From assembly GCA_022340585.1 (NCBI GenBank), contig JAJDNS010000191.1:1-33073 (forward strand): a stretch of 33,073 nt of DNA, read 5' to 3'. The stretch is from Acidobacteriota bacterium (GTDB taxonomy: Bacteria > Acidobacteriota > Vicinamibacteria > Fen-336). The notes beneath the pieces are model-generated. The model had not been told where the DNA came from. It made no database searches and saw only the letters and a program-made list of their open reading frames with translations. A program made the position numbers and the translations under genes. Positions 7,335-15,808 of this stretch are shown in pieces (the stretch's first letter is position 1; the number at the start of each line of letters is the position of its first letter).

Positions 7335-7730
7335 GCGGGCGGTCCCCTGATCCGGGTCAAGCCGCGGGACCTCGAGGCCGCCGGCGTCGTGCGGGTGCCG
7401 CGGACCGTGGGCGTCGAGCACGGACGCCCGCGTCTCGAGGACGGGCGCGTCCTCGACGTGGCGAACGTGGTCTGTTGCACCGGATTCCACCCCGGCTTCT
7501 CCTGGATCGACCTGCCCGTCCTCGACGAGCGGGGCGAGCCGCGCCACCGGGCCGGCGTCGTGGACGGAGCGCCGGGGCTGTATCTCGTGGGGCTCCACTT
7601 CCTCTACGCCATGTCGTCGGCCATGATCCACGGTGTGGGCCGCGACGCTGAGCGCATCGCCCGGACGGTCGCGGCCGGGACCGGCGCCCTCTCTCCCGAT
7701 CTCGAGACGGTGGCCGTCGGCGGCGTCTGA
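7335..7730 (+). pseudogene. C-terminal remnant of a flavin-dependent monooxygenase/oxidoreductase
   Basis: The translation from about 7335 (GGPLIRVKPRDLEAAGVVRVPR, then NVVCCTGFHPGFSWIDLPV and GLYLVGLHFLYAMSSAMIHGVGRDA) matches the last third of YUCCA/CzcO-like flavoprotein monooxygenases, which bind FAD and NADPH. The FAD-binding GxGxxG and NADPH-binding regions, normally some 250 residues further upstream, are absent: the reading frame runs straight back into the 3' end of the winged-helix regulator gene. A GTG at 7389 could start a 113-residue peptide, but that would lack all cofactor sites. The remnant is therefore best read as the end of a gene lost by deletion. The stop is at 7728-7730, and the BtrH-like gene starts 54 bp later. 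Confidence 0.8.
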
Positions 7731-7784
7731 GACAACCGCCTCTGGACGCGGGGAATATACTCCGATGCGAACGGAGGAGGGCCC

Positions 7785-8786
7785 ATGGCCACCCGAGCGG
7801 ACTCCCCGGCGATTCGCGTTTCGATGGAGGTGGAGTACCGGCCGGCCTGGCTGACCTGGGTGGCCGCCACCACCACGTGCCTGCAGGCCCTCGGTGTCGA
7901 GGGCGATCAGGCGGACGTGGCTGGCTTCAGCGGCTACGCGTTCCACCTCGGCATCCACGAGGAGGTGTGTCCCTCCGGGCCGACCGTTCTCGACTGGACG
8001 CGGCTGAGCCGCGGAGTCCACTCCCTGGGACGAGGCACGGTCGAGCTCCGCTCGCCGTGCGGCGAGGGATCGGGTCGAGCCCGCGAGGAGTCCTGTCGGG
8101 CCGCGCTCGAGCTGGTCCGCAGCGAGATCGAGGGCGGGCGACCGTGCGTCCTCTGGGGCACCTACGTGCCGGAGTTCGGAGTGGTCGTCGGCCTCGAGGA
8201 CGAATCCTACGAGGTGAAGACCTTCAAGGAAGTGCTTCACCAGGAGCAGCCGTCCATCCGCTACGACGAGACGGTGACGCCGGGCGGGATCTACGCGCTG
8301 GGGTTCCCTGCTGCGGCGGAGTACGGGGAGCTGCAGCGCGACCTGGAGGGCGTCCTCGAGGCGCTCCGGCTCTGGTCGAGACCGGCGTACGGTCAGTACC
8401 GCTTCGGGGCCGACGGGTACGACGCCTGGATCGAGGCCCTGGAGTCGAAGCGCGCCGGGCGTTTCGGCTGTGGCTACAACGCGGCCTGCTACGCCGAAGG
8501 CCGCCGTCTTGCCCAGAAGTTCCTGGAGCGAATGTCGACCCGCCGGCCCCTGGCCGCCGACCTGCTGCGGCAAGCCACTGAGGCCTACCGTGAGGCCGCC
8601 GAGGCCATGGGACGCCTCGGCGAGGTCTTCCCGTTCGGTCACGACGAGCAGGGCCCCGTCACTGCCGCTCACAAGATCGATGAGGCCGTTGGGCTTCTGG
8701 CCGAGGCCCGGGACGCTGAGTCCCGGGCCATGGACTTCCTGAGGGATGTTACGAAGATCCAGGCGCGCACGCCAGGAGACGAATAG
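7785..8786 (+). CDS. papain-fold BtrH/C39-like protein of unknown role
   Basis: This 333-aa cytosolic protein (no signal peptide) resembles proteins with a butirosin-BtrH-like or C39-like N-terminal domain. The candidate nucleophile is Cys32 in TTTCLQALG, followed by GFSGYAFHLGIHEEVCPSGP (about 48-66) and the beta-strand pair PCVLWGTYVPEFGVVVGLEDESYEV (about 120-144). In true C39 peptidases a histidine sits at the start of that last strand. Here the position reads PEFGVVV, with no His, so peptidase activity is doubtful and acyl transfer or a non-catalytic role is possible. A helical C-terminal half contains DAWIEALES and GCGYNAACYAEGRRLAQKFLERM. The start is supported by GGAGGAGGGCCC before the ATG. 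The GH116-type glycosidase gene begins 17 bp downstream, so the two are probably one operon. Confidence 0.65.
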   Translation: MATRADSPAIRVSMEVEYRPAWLTWVAATTTCLQALGVEGDQADVAGFSGYAFHLGIHEEVCPSGPTVLDWTRLSRGVHSLGRGTVELRSPCGEGSGRAREESCRAALELVRSEIEGGRPCVLWGTYVPEFGVVVGLEDESYEVKTFKEVLHQEQPSIRYDETVTPGGIYALGFPAAAEYGELQRDLEGVLEALRLWSRPAYGQYRFGADGYDAWIEALESKRAGRFGCGYNAACYAEGRRLAQKFLERMSTRRPLAADLLRQATEAYREAAEAMGRLGEVFPFGHDEQGPVTAAHKIDEAVGLLAEARDAESRAMDFLRDVTKIQARTPGDE

Positions 8787-8803
8787 GCTGAGGAGGAGAC
8801 GTC

Positions 8804-11362
8804 ATGCCCAACAGGAATGACAAGCCGGGCTCGGTGAGGCGTCGCGATTTCCTGGCCGGGTCGGCGGCAACGGTGGGAGCGCTCGGCGGCGCCCGGGCCG
8901 CCGGCGCCGACCCCTCCCCTGCTGGAGAGGAGGTCGCGCTCGAGAGCACACCCCGGCCCTACAACGGCCCCTACGAAGGGGAGACGCTGCGCCGCGTCGC
9001 CTTCCCGATGGGCGGGATGGGCGCGGGAATGATCTGCCTGGAGGGCACCGGGGCCTTCTCCCACGTGTCGCTGCGCCACCAGCCCGACATCTTCAATGAG
9101 CCCTGCCTCTTCGCGGCAGTGTGCGTCAAGGGTCAGAGCAACGTCGCCCGCGTGCTCGAGGGACCGGTCCCGGGCTTCAAGCTCTTCGGTCTCGAGGCCT
9201 CGGGAAACGGCCTCGGAGAGCGGAGCTACGGCTTGCCCCGATTCGCCAGGGCGCGCTTCCTGGCCCGCTACCCGTTCGGAACGGTGACGCTCGAAGACGA
9301 GAAGGTGCCGGTGCAGGCCGAGCTCACGGGCTGGAGCCCGTTCGAGGCCGGCGACGCCGACGCCTCGAGCCTCCCCGTTCTCGGTCTCGAGTACCGCCTC
9401 AAGAACCCCGCCCGCCACTCCCTGGACTGTGTGCTCTCCTTCAACGCCCGCAACTTCCTCGCGAAAGAGAAGGGTGACCAGGGGGTCCGTTCGGTCCCCG
9501 GGGGCTTCGTCCTCTGGGCCGGGCCCGGCGAGGAGGCGCCCTGGGAGGAGGCCAGCCTGTGCGCGCGGGTGGACCACGAGGGCGTCCGGGTCAACCACGC
9601 CTGGTTCCGAGGGGGCTGGTTCGACGCCCTCACCCTGGCCTGGAGGGACGTCGAGGAGGGGGCCTGCTTCGACCGCGCCCCGATCTCCGAGGGGAGCCCG
9701 GCACCGGGGGCGAGCCTGTTCGTCCCGGTGACGTTGGCGCCGGGCGAGGAGCAGACCGTCGTCGTGCAGCTCTCGTGGTACGTGGGCGAGAGCCCCCTGC
9801 GCATCAACGGGAACCGCGAGCCCGACCCCGACAAGGCCCGCTACCGGCCCTGGTACGCGGAGCGCTTCGCCGGAATCGTCGAGCTGGCCGACCACTGGCG
9901 CTCCCACTACGCCGAGCTGCGCGAGAGGACCGCCCGGTTCTCGGACTGCCTCTACGACACGACCCTGCCCGCCGAGACCGTGGAGGCGGTGGCCGCCAAC
10001 CTCACGATTCTCAAGTCCCCCACCGTGATGCGCCAGGCCGACGGCCGGCTCTGGAGCTGGGAGGGCTGCGGGAGCAGCTGGGGCTGCTGCCACGGGTCGT
10101 GCACTCACGTCTGGAACTACGCACAGGCGATTCCCCACCTGTTCCCGTTCCTGGAGCGGACGCTGCGCGAGACCGAGTTCCAGGTCTCTCAGGACGCTCG
10201 TGGCCATCAGACCTTCCGGACACCGCTGCCGATCCGGCCTCCGGAGCACGACTTCCACGCCGCTGCCGACGGCCAGCTCGGCGGCATCATGAAGGTCCAC
10301 CGCGACTGGCGCCTCTCGGGAGACACCGCCTGGCTGCGCGGTCTCTGGCCCCAGGTCAAGGGCAGCCTCGACTACTGCGCCGCCACCTGGGATCCTCGGC
10401 ACACCGGAGCGCTGGAGGAGCCCCACCACAACACCTACGACATCGAGTTCTGGGGCCCGGACGGGATGTGCACGAGCTTCTACCTGGGAGCCCTGCGGGC
10501 CGCGGTGCTCATGGGCGAGGCCCTCGGGGATTCGGCGCCTCTCTACAGAGAGCTGTACGAGAAGGGGCGGCACCGGATGGAGTCGGAGCTCTGGAACGGG
10601 GAGTACTTCATCCAGAGGATCCAGTGGAAGGGTCTCGACGCCGGACGCCCGGAAGACACCGAGAGCATGGTCGGCCGGTACTCGGCCGAGGCGCGGGAGC
10701 TCCTCGAGAAGGAGGGGCCCAAGTACCAGTACGGCGAGGGCTGCCTGTCTGACGGCGTCCTCGGTGCCTGGATGGCGGCGGTGTGCGGCGTGGGTCCGAT
10801 CCTCGACGACGAGAAGGTCGCCAGCCACCTGCGTGCGGTGCACCGCCACAACCTACGGCGTGATCTCTCGGACCACGCCAACCCCCAGCGCCCCACCTTC
10901 GCCTGTGGGGCGGAGGGCGGCCTGCTCCTGTGCTCGTGGCCCCGGGGAGGGGCCCTCACGCTCCCGTTCGTCTACTCCAACGAGGTCTGGACCGGGATCG
11001 AGTACCAGGTGGCCTCGCACCTGATGCTGCTCGGGCACGTCGAGGAGGGACTTGAGATCGTGCGTGCGTGCCGAGACCGCTACGACGGCCGGATCCGCAA
11101 CCCCTTCGACGAGTACGAGTGCGGCCACTGGTACGCCCGGGCCATGGCCTCGTACGGGCTGCTCCAGGGCCTGACCGGGGTTCGCTACGACGCCGTCGAC
11201 CGGGTGCTCCATGTCGAGCCCCGGATCACGGGGGATTTCCGAAGCTTCCTCGCCACCGCCACCGGCTACGGGACCGTCGGGGTGCGCGCGGGAGAGCCCT
11301 TCGTGGAGGTCCGGTCCGGCGCCATCGACGTGGAGCGGATCGACTACGCTCCGTTCGTGTGA
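8804..11362 (+). CDS. Tat-exported GH116-type glycosidase (GBA2-like/DUF608)
   Basis: This 852-aa enzyme belongs to the family of bile-acid beta-glucosidase/glucosylceramidase-like hydrolases. A twin-arginine signal (VRRRDFLAGSAATVGALGG, about 11-30) predicts export of the folded enzyme. The N-terminal beta-domain (about 45-370) contains GETLRRVAFPMGGMGAGMICLEG, a family hallmark. The C-terminal helical barrel contains WSWEGCGSSWGCCHGSCTHV, NYAQAIPHLFPFLERTLRETEF and HHNTYDIEFWGPDGMCTSFY. Asp546 of the NTYD motif aligns with the family acid/base as I recall it. Glu420 (WEG) is a tentative nucleophile. The ATG is preceded by GAGGAGGAGACGTC. It directly follows the BtrH-like gene and converges on the GH35-like gene. 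Substrate specificity (beta-glucoside, beta-xyloside or other) is not determinable here. Confidence 0.85.
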   Translation: MPNRNDKPGSVRRRDFLAGSAATVGALGGARAAGADPSPAGEEVALESTPRPYNGPYEGETLRRVAFPMGGMGAGMICLEGTGAFSHVSLRHQPDIFNEPCLFAAVCVKGQSNVARVLEGPVPGFKLFGLEASGNGLGERSYGLPRFARARFLARYPFGTVTLEDEKVPVQAELTGWSPFEAGDADASSLPVLGLEYRLKNPARHSLDCVLSFNARNFLAKEKGDQGVRSVPGGFVLWAGPGEEAPWEEASLCARVDHEGVRVNHAWFRGGWFDALTLAWRDVEEGACFDRAPISEGSPAPGASLFVPVTLAPGEEQTVVVQLSWYVGESPLRINGNREPDPDKARYRPWYAERFAGIVELADHWRSHYAELRERTARFSDCLYDTTLPAETVEAVAANLTILKSPTVMRQADGRLWSWEGCGSSWGCCHGSCTHVWNYAQAIPHLFPFLERTLRETEFQVSQDARGHQTFRTPLPIRPPEHDFHAAADGQLGGIMKVHRDWRLSGDTAWLRGLWPQVKGSLDYCAATWDPRHTGALEEPHHNTYDIEFWGPDGMCTSFYLGALRAAVLMGEALGDSAPLYRELYEKGRHRMESELWNGEYFIQRIQWKGLDAGRPEDTESMVGRYSAEARELLEKEGPKYQYGEGCLSDGVLGAWMAAVCGVGPILDDEKVASHLRAVHRHNLRRDLSDHANPQRPTFACGAEGGLLLCSWPRGGALTLPFVYSNEVWTGIEYQVASHLMLLGHVEEGLEIVRACRDRYDGRIRNPFDEYECGHWYARAMASYGLLQGLTGVRYDAVDRVLHVEPRITGDFRSFLATATGYGTVGVRAGEPFVEVRSGAIDVERIDYAPFV

Positions 11363-11386
11363 GACTCGCGGGATCCGCGGGCGACG

Positions 11387-13051
11387 TCAGTACGTCCCGA
11401 GGCTCACGCGCAGCACCTGGGGCAGCGCCGTGAAGTTGAGGCCATAGTCGACCTGATCTCCGTTCCACACCCGTTCGAACACCCAGCGCTCCTCCTCGTA
11501 GTGCCCCTCCTCCACTCGCGCCAGAAACCCGTGCCTGCCGTCCTCGGCAGCGGAGCGGGTGAACGTCACCCGCGCGTGGCGCCCGACGACGAGGTACTCC
11601 TCCGGACCCAACCGCGCGATCGCGGCGCCGCCCACCGGTTCGTCGGCCATCGCGGGCCTGTCGGAATCGGGGAACCACTGCTCCATCCCGAACTGCCACT
11701 GCCCGTACTCGACCGTCGCCCTCCAGTCCCCGAGATCGATCTCCTGCCTTGCCCCGTCCTCCGGTCGGGCGACGCCCCACGTCTCTCCTTCACGAGCCAG
11801 CCGGGCCCAGATGCGCGCCATGGGGGCGAGGACGCGGAAGTTCTGCGCGAAGGGCTCCAGCGTCTCTTCGGTCACCACCTTGGCACCGAGAGGATGGTTC
11901 GAGTAGCCAGTGTAGTCGACGCCGAACGGCGCGAAGCCGATGCCGCCTCGGCCCAGCACGGGGAACAGATAGCGAGCGTACGGCAGATCGTTCCCGATCT
12001 CCGCCACGAAGAGGGCATTGTCCGGCCTCCCGTAGTGATCGAGGACGGCCGTGACCCGCTCGTGGTCTGGCATGTAGATGTCAGGGGCGATGAGATCAAT
12101 GGACGGCGCCGCCGCCTTCCACACGTCGAGCACGTTGTGGGTCGGGCCCCCTGACGCGTACGTGTTCGGGTCCTGGGGGTTGATGGGATCGCGCAAAGCC
12201 GCGTTGACGTACATGGGCAGGGGCTTCACGGCCTTCCCCGCCGCCGCGACCTGGTCGACGTATCGACCGATGTGCCACGCGTGGAAGAACTCGTCCGCGT
12301 CCTTGCCGAACACCTCGGCCCATGTCCCGGGCCCGCGTCCAAGGGCCTTCACGAGGAGGCTGGGAACCGCCCCCCCGAACAGCCGCTCCGCCTCCAGGGA
12401 GTAATCCCGCACGCTGCCGTAGGTCCCGGTCTCGTTCTCCGGCTGCAGCATGATGACGGTGTGCTCGGAGTCGACTCGCTTCAAGTGCTCCATGAGGGCC
12501 ACGAATGCCTTGCGGTCCGCGTCGAGCGTCTCCTGGAACACGGGCGACAGCGAGTCCCGCAGGGCGCCCTCCTTCGTGACCACACGGGGGAAGCGCCGGT
12601 TGTCTCCCTGCACCCACGCGGGCGCGTACTTGGGCGAGCTGTTCTTCCAGGTGGCGAACCACAGCAGGATCAATCGCACGTTCCGCTCACGGGCCTGTCC
12701 CAGGAGGGCGTCGACGAACGAGAAGTCGAATCGCCCTTCCTCGGGCTCGATCTGCTCCCAGGCGATGGGCATCTGGAGGGTGTTGGCGTGCAGGAACTCG
12801 ACGGCGGGCCAGACCTTCGGCAGGGCAGCCACGTAGTTGCTGGAGTTGTTGGCCTGCGCCACGAGCATCAAGAACGGCTCACCGTCCACCAGCAGGGCGT
12901 GCCGCCCGGCATTCTCGACGAGACGGGGCAGCTCACCGGCCTGGCCAGTGCTGGCCGCTCCGAAGATTCCCATGCCGACAGCTGCGGCCACCAGGGCACG
13001 TGCCGCCAGTCGCCGCCGCCGGGGGCCACCCCGCTCAATCCGCCACACCAT
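11387..13051 (-). CDS. GH35-like/DUF5597 beta-galactosidase-family hydrolase
   Basis: This secreted glycoside hydrolase of about 554 aa has a clan GH-A barrel followed by a DUF5597-type beta-domain, as in the Caulobacter GH35 enzymes. A signal peptide with a basic start (RRRRLAAR) and hydrophobic core ends near GQAGE (about 38-40). The barrel shows [34 protein letters not shown] and [31 protein letters not shown] holds the likely acid/base Glu207, and [11 protein letters not shown] holds the likely nucleophile Glu351. The C-terminal part (about 430-554) is all beta. The ATG at 13051 is preferred because GAGGTG sits six bases before it; a GTG three codons upstream (13060) is possible. The predicted role is cleavage of beta-galactosyl or related residues outside the cytoplasm. 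Confidence 0.85.
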   Translation of the reverse strand: MVWRIERGGPRRRRLAARALVAAAVGMGIFGAASTGQAGELPRLVENAGRHALLVDGEPFLMLVAQANNSSNYVAALPKVWPAVEFLHANTLQMPIAWEQIEPEEGRFDFSFVDALLGQARERNVRLILLWFATWKNSSPKYAPAWVQGDNRRFPRVVTKEGALRDSLSPVFQETLDADRKAFVALMEHLKRVDSEHTVIMLQPENETGTYGSVRDYSLEAERLFGGAVPSLLVKALGRGPGTWAEVFGKDADEFFHAWHIGRYVDQVAAAGKAVKPLPMYVNAALRDPINPQDPNTYASGGPTHNVLDVWKAAAPSIDLIAPDIYMPDHERVTAVLDHYGRPDNALFVAEIGNDLPYARYLFPVLGRGGIGFAPFGVDYTGYSNHPLGAKVVTEETLEPFAQNFRVLAPMARIWARLAREGETWGVARPEDGARQEIDLGDWRATVEYGQWQFGMEQWFPDSDRPAMADEPVGGAAIARLGPEEYLVVGRHARVTFTRSAAEDGRHGFLARVEEGHYEEERWVFERVWNGDQVDYGLNFTALPQVLRVSLGTY

Positions 13052-13155
13052 ATCGCCCACCTCTGCACCTCACAGCCCGGGAGGAACCCGAGCATGCGCG
13101 ACGGCCACGTGACCGCCTCGGAGACGTTGGGCCTCGCGTGGGTGACCCCATCGAC

Positions 13156-13175
13156 GCCGGCCCGGCCGGGCCGGC
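13156..13175. terminator. 20-bp perfect palindrome downstream of the LuxR gene
   Basis: The segment 13156-13175 is a perfect palindrome made only of G and C, flanked by further complementary GGC/GCC bases. It lies 36 bp beyond the stop of the TPR-LuxR gene and about 105 bp upstream of the GH35-like start, both transcribed leftward. It may end the first transcript or act as an operator for the second. There is no U-run, so the terminator call is tentative. Confidence 0.35.
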
Positions 13176-13210
13176 TTCCGGCGCCAGTCTAGCCGATCCT
13201 GGAGCGGACC

Positions 13211-14893
13211 CTAGAGAAGCCCCTTCTGGGCCGCCCACGCCACCGCGGCGGAACGGGACGGCAGGCCCAGCTTGGTCCGGATGTTGGAGATGTGACGGTG
13301 GACGGTGTGACCGCTGAGGTTGAGGCGGTCGGCGATTTCCTTGTCCCCGAGCCCCTGGGCGACCAGCCGCAGCACCTCGAGCTCGCGTGAGGTCAGGGGG
13401 TGATCGGTGGGCGGGGTGGTGGGGGCCGCCGCGGCCGGGGCGTCCCCGGCGAGCTGCTTGAGGGACTCCTCGGCCCGGAAGGCCTCCCGGGCCGCGCCGA
13501 GCTTCTGGAAGCACTCGAGAGCGGAGCGGGCCTCCTGCCGAGCCGGCCCGGGGCGGTCGATCCCGGCCAGACAACGGGCGAGGTCGAGTCGCGCCCGGGC
13601 CGCCTCGAAGGGCGCCTGGGATTGCAGGAAGAGGTCGACCGCATCCTCCAGGCAGCGCCGGGCCTCCTCACACGCCCCGTCGACGCCCAGGAGGATCCCC
13701 TCGACCTGACGGGTGGTGGCCCGGATCGTGGGGGTGTCGACGCGCCCCAGCAGTCCGCGGAGGTGGGAGGCTGCGGTCTCGGCCTCCTCGCGCTGGCCGA
13801 GGGCCAGTCGAGACCGCACCAGGAGCTCGAGGGCGCTGGCGCGCCCGTTCCAGTTGTCGGGCGGGGTGCGACGTAGAAACCGCTCGAGGTAGTCCGCCGC
13901 CGTAGCGGCCTCGCCCCGGTCGTGAGCGATGGCCCCCCGCCCGAGGAGGGAGAGCGAGCGGCTCTCGACCCGGGCGAACAGCTCCTCGGCCTCGTCCCAC
14001 CGTCCCTGTCTCCGACGCAGCTCGGCCAGCTGCTCGACTCCGTCGACCACGAGGAGGGGGCGGCTCGCCGAGAGTCGCTCGATCGCCTGCTGCAGCTCCT
14101 CTTCGGCCCGCACCCACTCCCCCTGACCGATGAGCATGGCCGCGTGCTGGGTGCGGCACACGGTCAGAGAAGGCGCGATGCCCCACTCTCGGGCGAAGCG
14201 GTCGACGCGCTCGCCCCACTGGGCGGCCCGGTCGTAGTCGCGGACACGCTCGCAGGCATGGACCAGGAAGCAGCAGGTCGCCCCCACCGCGTCCAGGGCC
14301 GCCATCTCCCCGGCCAGCGCCGCGGCCGTGGCCTCGTCGAGGCGGCGCATCCCCGCCTCGACCTCTCCCTCGGCCACGAGGATCAGCCCCTCAAGGGCCA
14401 GGGCCAGCATCTCCAGGTCCAGCAGCCCCTGCTCGCGGCCGATCCCAAGGGCCACCTTCCCTCGCTCGCGCGCCGCGACGGTGTCGCGCCGGTACATCAG
14501 GGCGAAGTGACCCTCCCACAGGGCGAGCCACCCGTGCTCCGGTCCCGGCTCGATCCCCTCGAGCAGGCGCCGGGCCCGCTCCAGCCAGCCCGACGCGGGC
14601 GCCTCGCCCCGCAGGTCGATGCAGTCGACGGCGAGGCCGTAGGCAAGGCGGGCGGCGGCGCGGCCGTCGCCGGCCTCGCGGTAGCGGCGGAAGGCCCGCT
14701 CCCGGATCTCCAGGGCCTCTTCGGTCCGGTCGAGCCAGAACAGCGCCCAGCCCAGGCCCTCCAGGGCCTCCGGTGTCTCGGACGTCTCGCACACCGCCTC
14801 GAACGCCTGGCGGGCCTCGTCCCAGGCCCCGCGGTTGAGAGCGGCGCGGCCGTTCTGCAGGGGATCGGCGATGCGGTCGGCGGGATCTCTCAT
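13211..14893 (-). CDS. LuxR-family regulator with long TPR-like sensor region
   Basis: This protein of about 560 aa ends in a classic LuxR/FixJ helix-turn-helix (about 500-560: LTSRELEVLRLVAQGLGDKE, then IADRLNLSGHTVHRHISNIR). The preceding 490 residues are helical repeats rich in A, E, R and L, with the spacing of tetratricopeptide units, such as ALEGLGWALFWLDRTEEALE and RDYDRAAQWGERVDRFAREW. No nucleotide-binding Walker A motif is seen, so it is not a full MalT/LAL-type STAND protein. There is no receiver domain either. The ATG at 14893 is used because homologous repeat sequence begins soon after it; in-frame upstream sequence runs into the divergent surE gene. The start codon overlaps a 7-bp inverted repeat. 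Its targets are unknown; divergent surE is a candidate. Confidence 0.85.
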   Translation of the reverse strand: MRDPADRIADPLQNGRAALNRGAWDEARQAFEAVCETSETPEALEGLGWALFWLDRTEEALEIRERAFRRYREAGDGRAAARLAYGLAVDCIDLRGEAPASGWLERARRLLEGIEPGPEHGWLALWEGHFALMYRRDTVAARERGKVALGIGREQGLLDLEMLALALEGLILVAEGEVEAGMRRLDEATAAALAGEMAALDAVGATCCFLVHACERVRDYDRAAQWGERVDRFAREWGIAPSLTVCRTQHAAMLIGQGEWVRAEEELQQAIERLSASRPLLVVDGVEQLAELRRRQGRWDEAEELFARVESRSLSLLGRGAIAHDRGEAATAADYLERFLRRTPPDNWNGRASALELLVRSRLALGQREEAETAASHLRGLLGRVDTPTIRATTRQVEGILLGVDGACEEARRCLEDAVDLFLQSQAPFEAARARLDLARCLAGIDRPGPARQEARSALECFQKLGAAREAFRAEESLKQLAGDAPAAAAPTTPPTDHPLTSRELEVLRLVAQGLGDKEIADRLNLSGHTVHRHISNIRTKLGLPSRSAAVAWAAQKGLL

Positions 14894-14907
14894 GGGCGTG
14901 CGCCCAT
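14892..14907. promoter_or_regulatory. inverted repeat ATGGGCG-TG-CGCCCAT over the luxR-type start
   Basis: ATGGGCG (14892-14898) and CGCCCAT (14901-14907) are exact complements with a two-base spacer, overlapping the start codon of the leftward regulator gene. It could be an autoregulatory operator or an RNA hairpin that hides the start codon. It lies 85 bp from the divergent surE start. Confidence 0.4.
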
Positions 14908-14992
14908 TGTCTCCGCCTCCCGGACCCGGGGCAACGGAGCTGAGTCCCCGCATCTCAGGCGGTTCCTCCTGGCCATCCCGTAGAATCAGCAG

Positions 14993-15766
14993 ATGCCCGA
15001 GCACCCGAGAATCCTGGTGTCCAACGACGACGGCTATCGAGCCGAGGGGCTCGCCGCCCTCGTGGAGGTCCTCGAGGACCTGGCGGAGGTGTGGGTGGTG
15101 GCCCCGGAGTCCGAGCAGAGTGCGACCTCCCACTCGATCTCCCTCACCCGCCCCCTGCGCATGCGTGAGATCCGTCCCCGCTGGTATGCGGTGGACGGCA
15201 CCCCCACCGATTCCACCTGGCTCGGGGTCAACCACGTCCTGCAGGACCGGCCACCGAAGATCGTGGTCTCCGGCATCAACCACGGTCCGAACCTCGCCGA
15301 CGACGTGATCTACTCGGGCACCGTGGCCGCGGCCATGGAGGCGGCGATCATCGGGGTTCCCTCCATCGCTGTCAGCCTCGCCTCGCGCCAGGAGTTCGAG
15401 TTCGGACCCGCCGCAAGGTTCTCCCGCGCCCTCGTCGCGTCCGCCCTCGCCGAGCCCCTCCCCCGGAACATGCTGCTCAACGTCAACGTCCCACCGGGCG
15501 AGCCGGACGGCTACGTGGTGTCACGGCAGGGCAAGCACTCCTACGGGGGGGGAGTCGTGGAGAAGACCGATCCCCGCGGGCGCAAGTACTACTGGATCGG
15601 GGGCAACGAGTACCAGCACGAGGACATCCCGGGCAGCGACTGCAACGCGGTCCTGCGCGAGGGGAGGGTCGCCGTCACCCCCCTGACCCTCGACTTCACC
15701 GACCACGCCCTGAGATCCCGGATCGGGCAGTGGAGCCTCGAGGGGTTTCAGCGCCACGACGTCTGA
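14993..15766 (+). CDS. surE: SurE 5'/3'-nucleotidase
   Basis: SurE is a metal-dependent survival protein that removes phosphate from nucleoside 5'- and 3'-monophosphates in the cytoplasm. The 257-aa product has the full set of family motifs: ILVSNDDGYRAEGL with metal ligands Asp12 and Asp13, PESEQSATSHSISL with Ser43, and VVSGINHGPN with Asn96. VDGTPTDS and YSGTVAAAMEA are also typical. The length fits the family (about 250 aa). The start at 14993 gives the standard short N-terminus, although the ribosome site is weak. It is divergent from the TPR-LuxR gene. The usual companions pcm and rpoS are not adjacent, so stationary-phase coupling cannot be inferred from context. Confidence 0.95.
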   Translation: MPEHPRILVSNDDGYRAEGLAALVEVLEDLAEVWVVAPESEQSATSHSISLTRPLRMREIRPRWYAVDGTPTDSTWLGVNHVLQDRPPKIVVSGINHGPNLADDVIYSGTVAAAMEAAIIGVPSIAVSLASRQEFEFGPAARFSRALVASALAEPLPRNMLLNVNVPPGEPDGYVVSRQGKHSYGGGVVEKTDPRGRKYYWIGGNEYQHEDIPGSDCNAVLREGRVAVTPLTLDFTDHALRSRIGQWSLEGFQRHDV

Positions 15767-15808
15767 GCCTTCCGTCACCCCGGCCCGACCTCCGCCGAAG
15801 AGCCCGGG

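Noticed and set aside
5144..7480. A 778-codon minus-strand frame across the regulator gene
   Set aside because: It overlaps two well-supported genes and has Arg/Pro/Gly-rich composition with no motif.
11367..11379. Small hairpin CGCGG-GAT-CCGCG between convergent glycosidase genes
   Set aside because: A 5-bp stem with a 3-base loop is too short to call a terminator with confidence.
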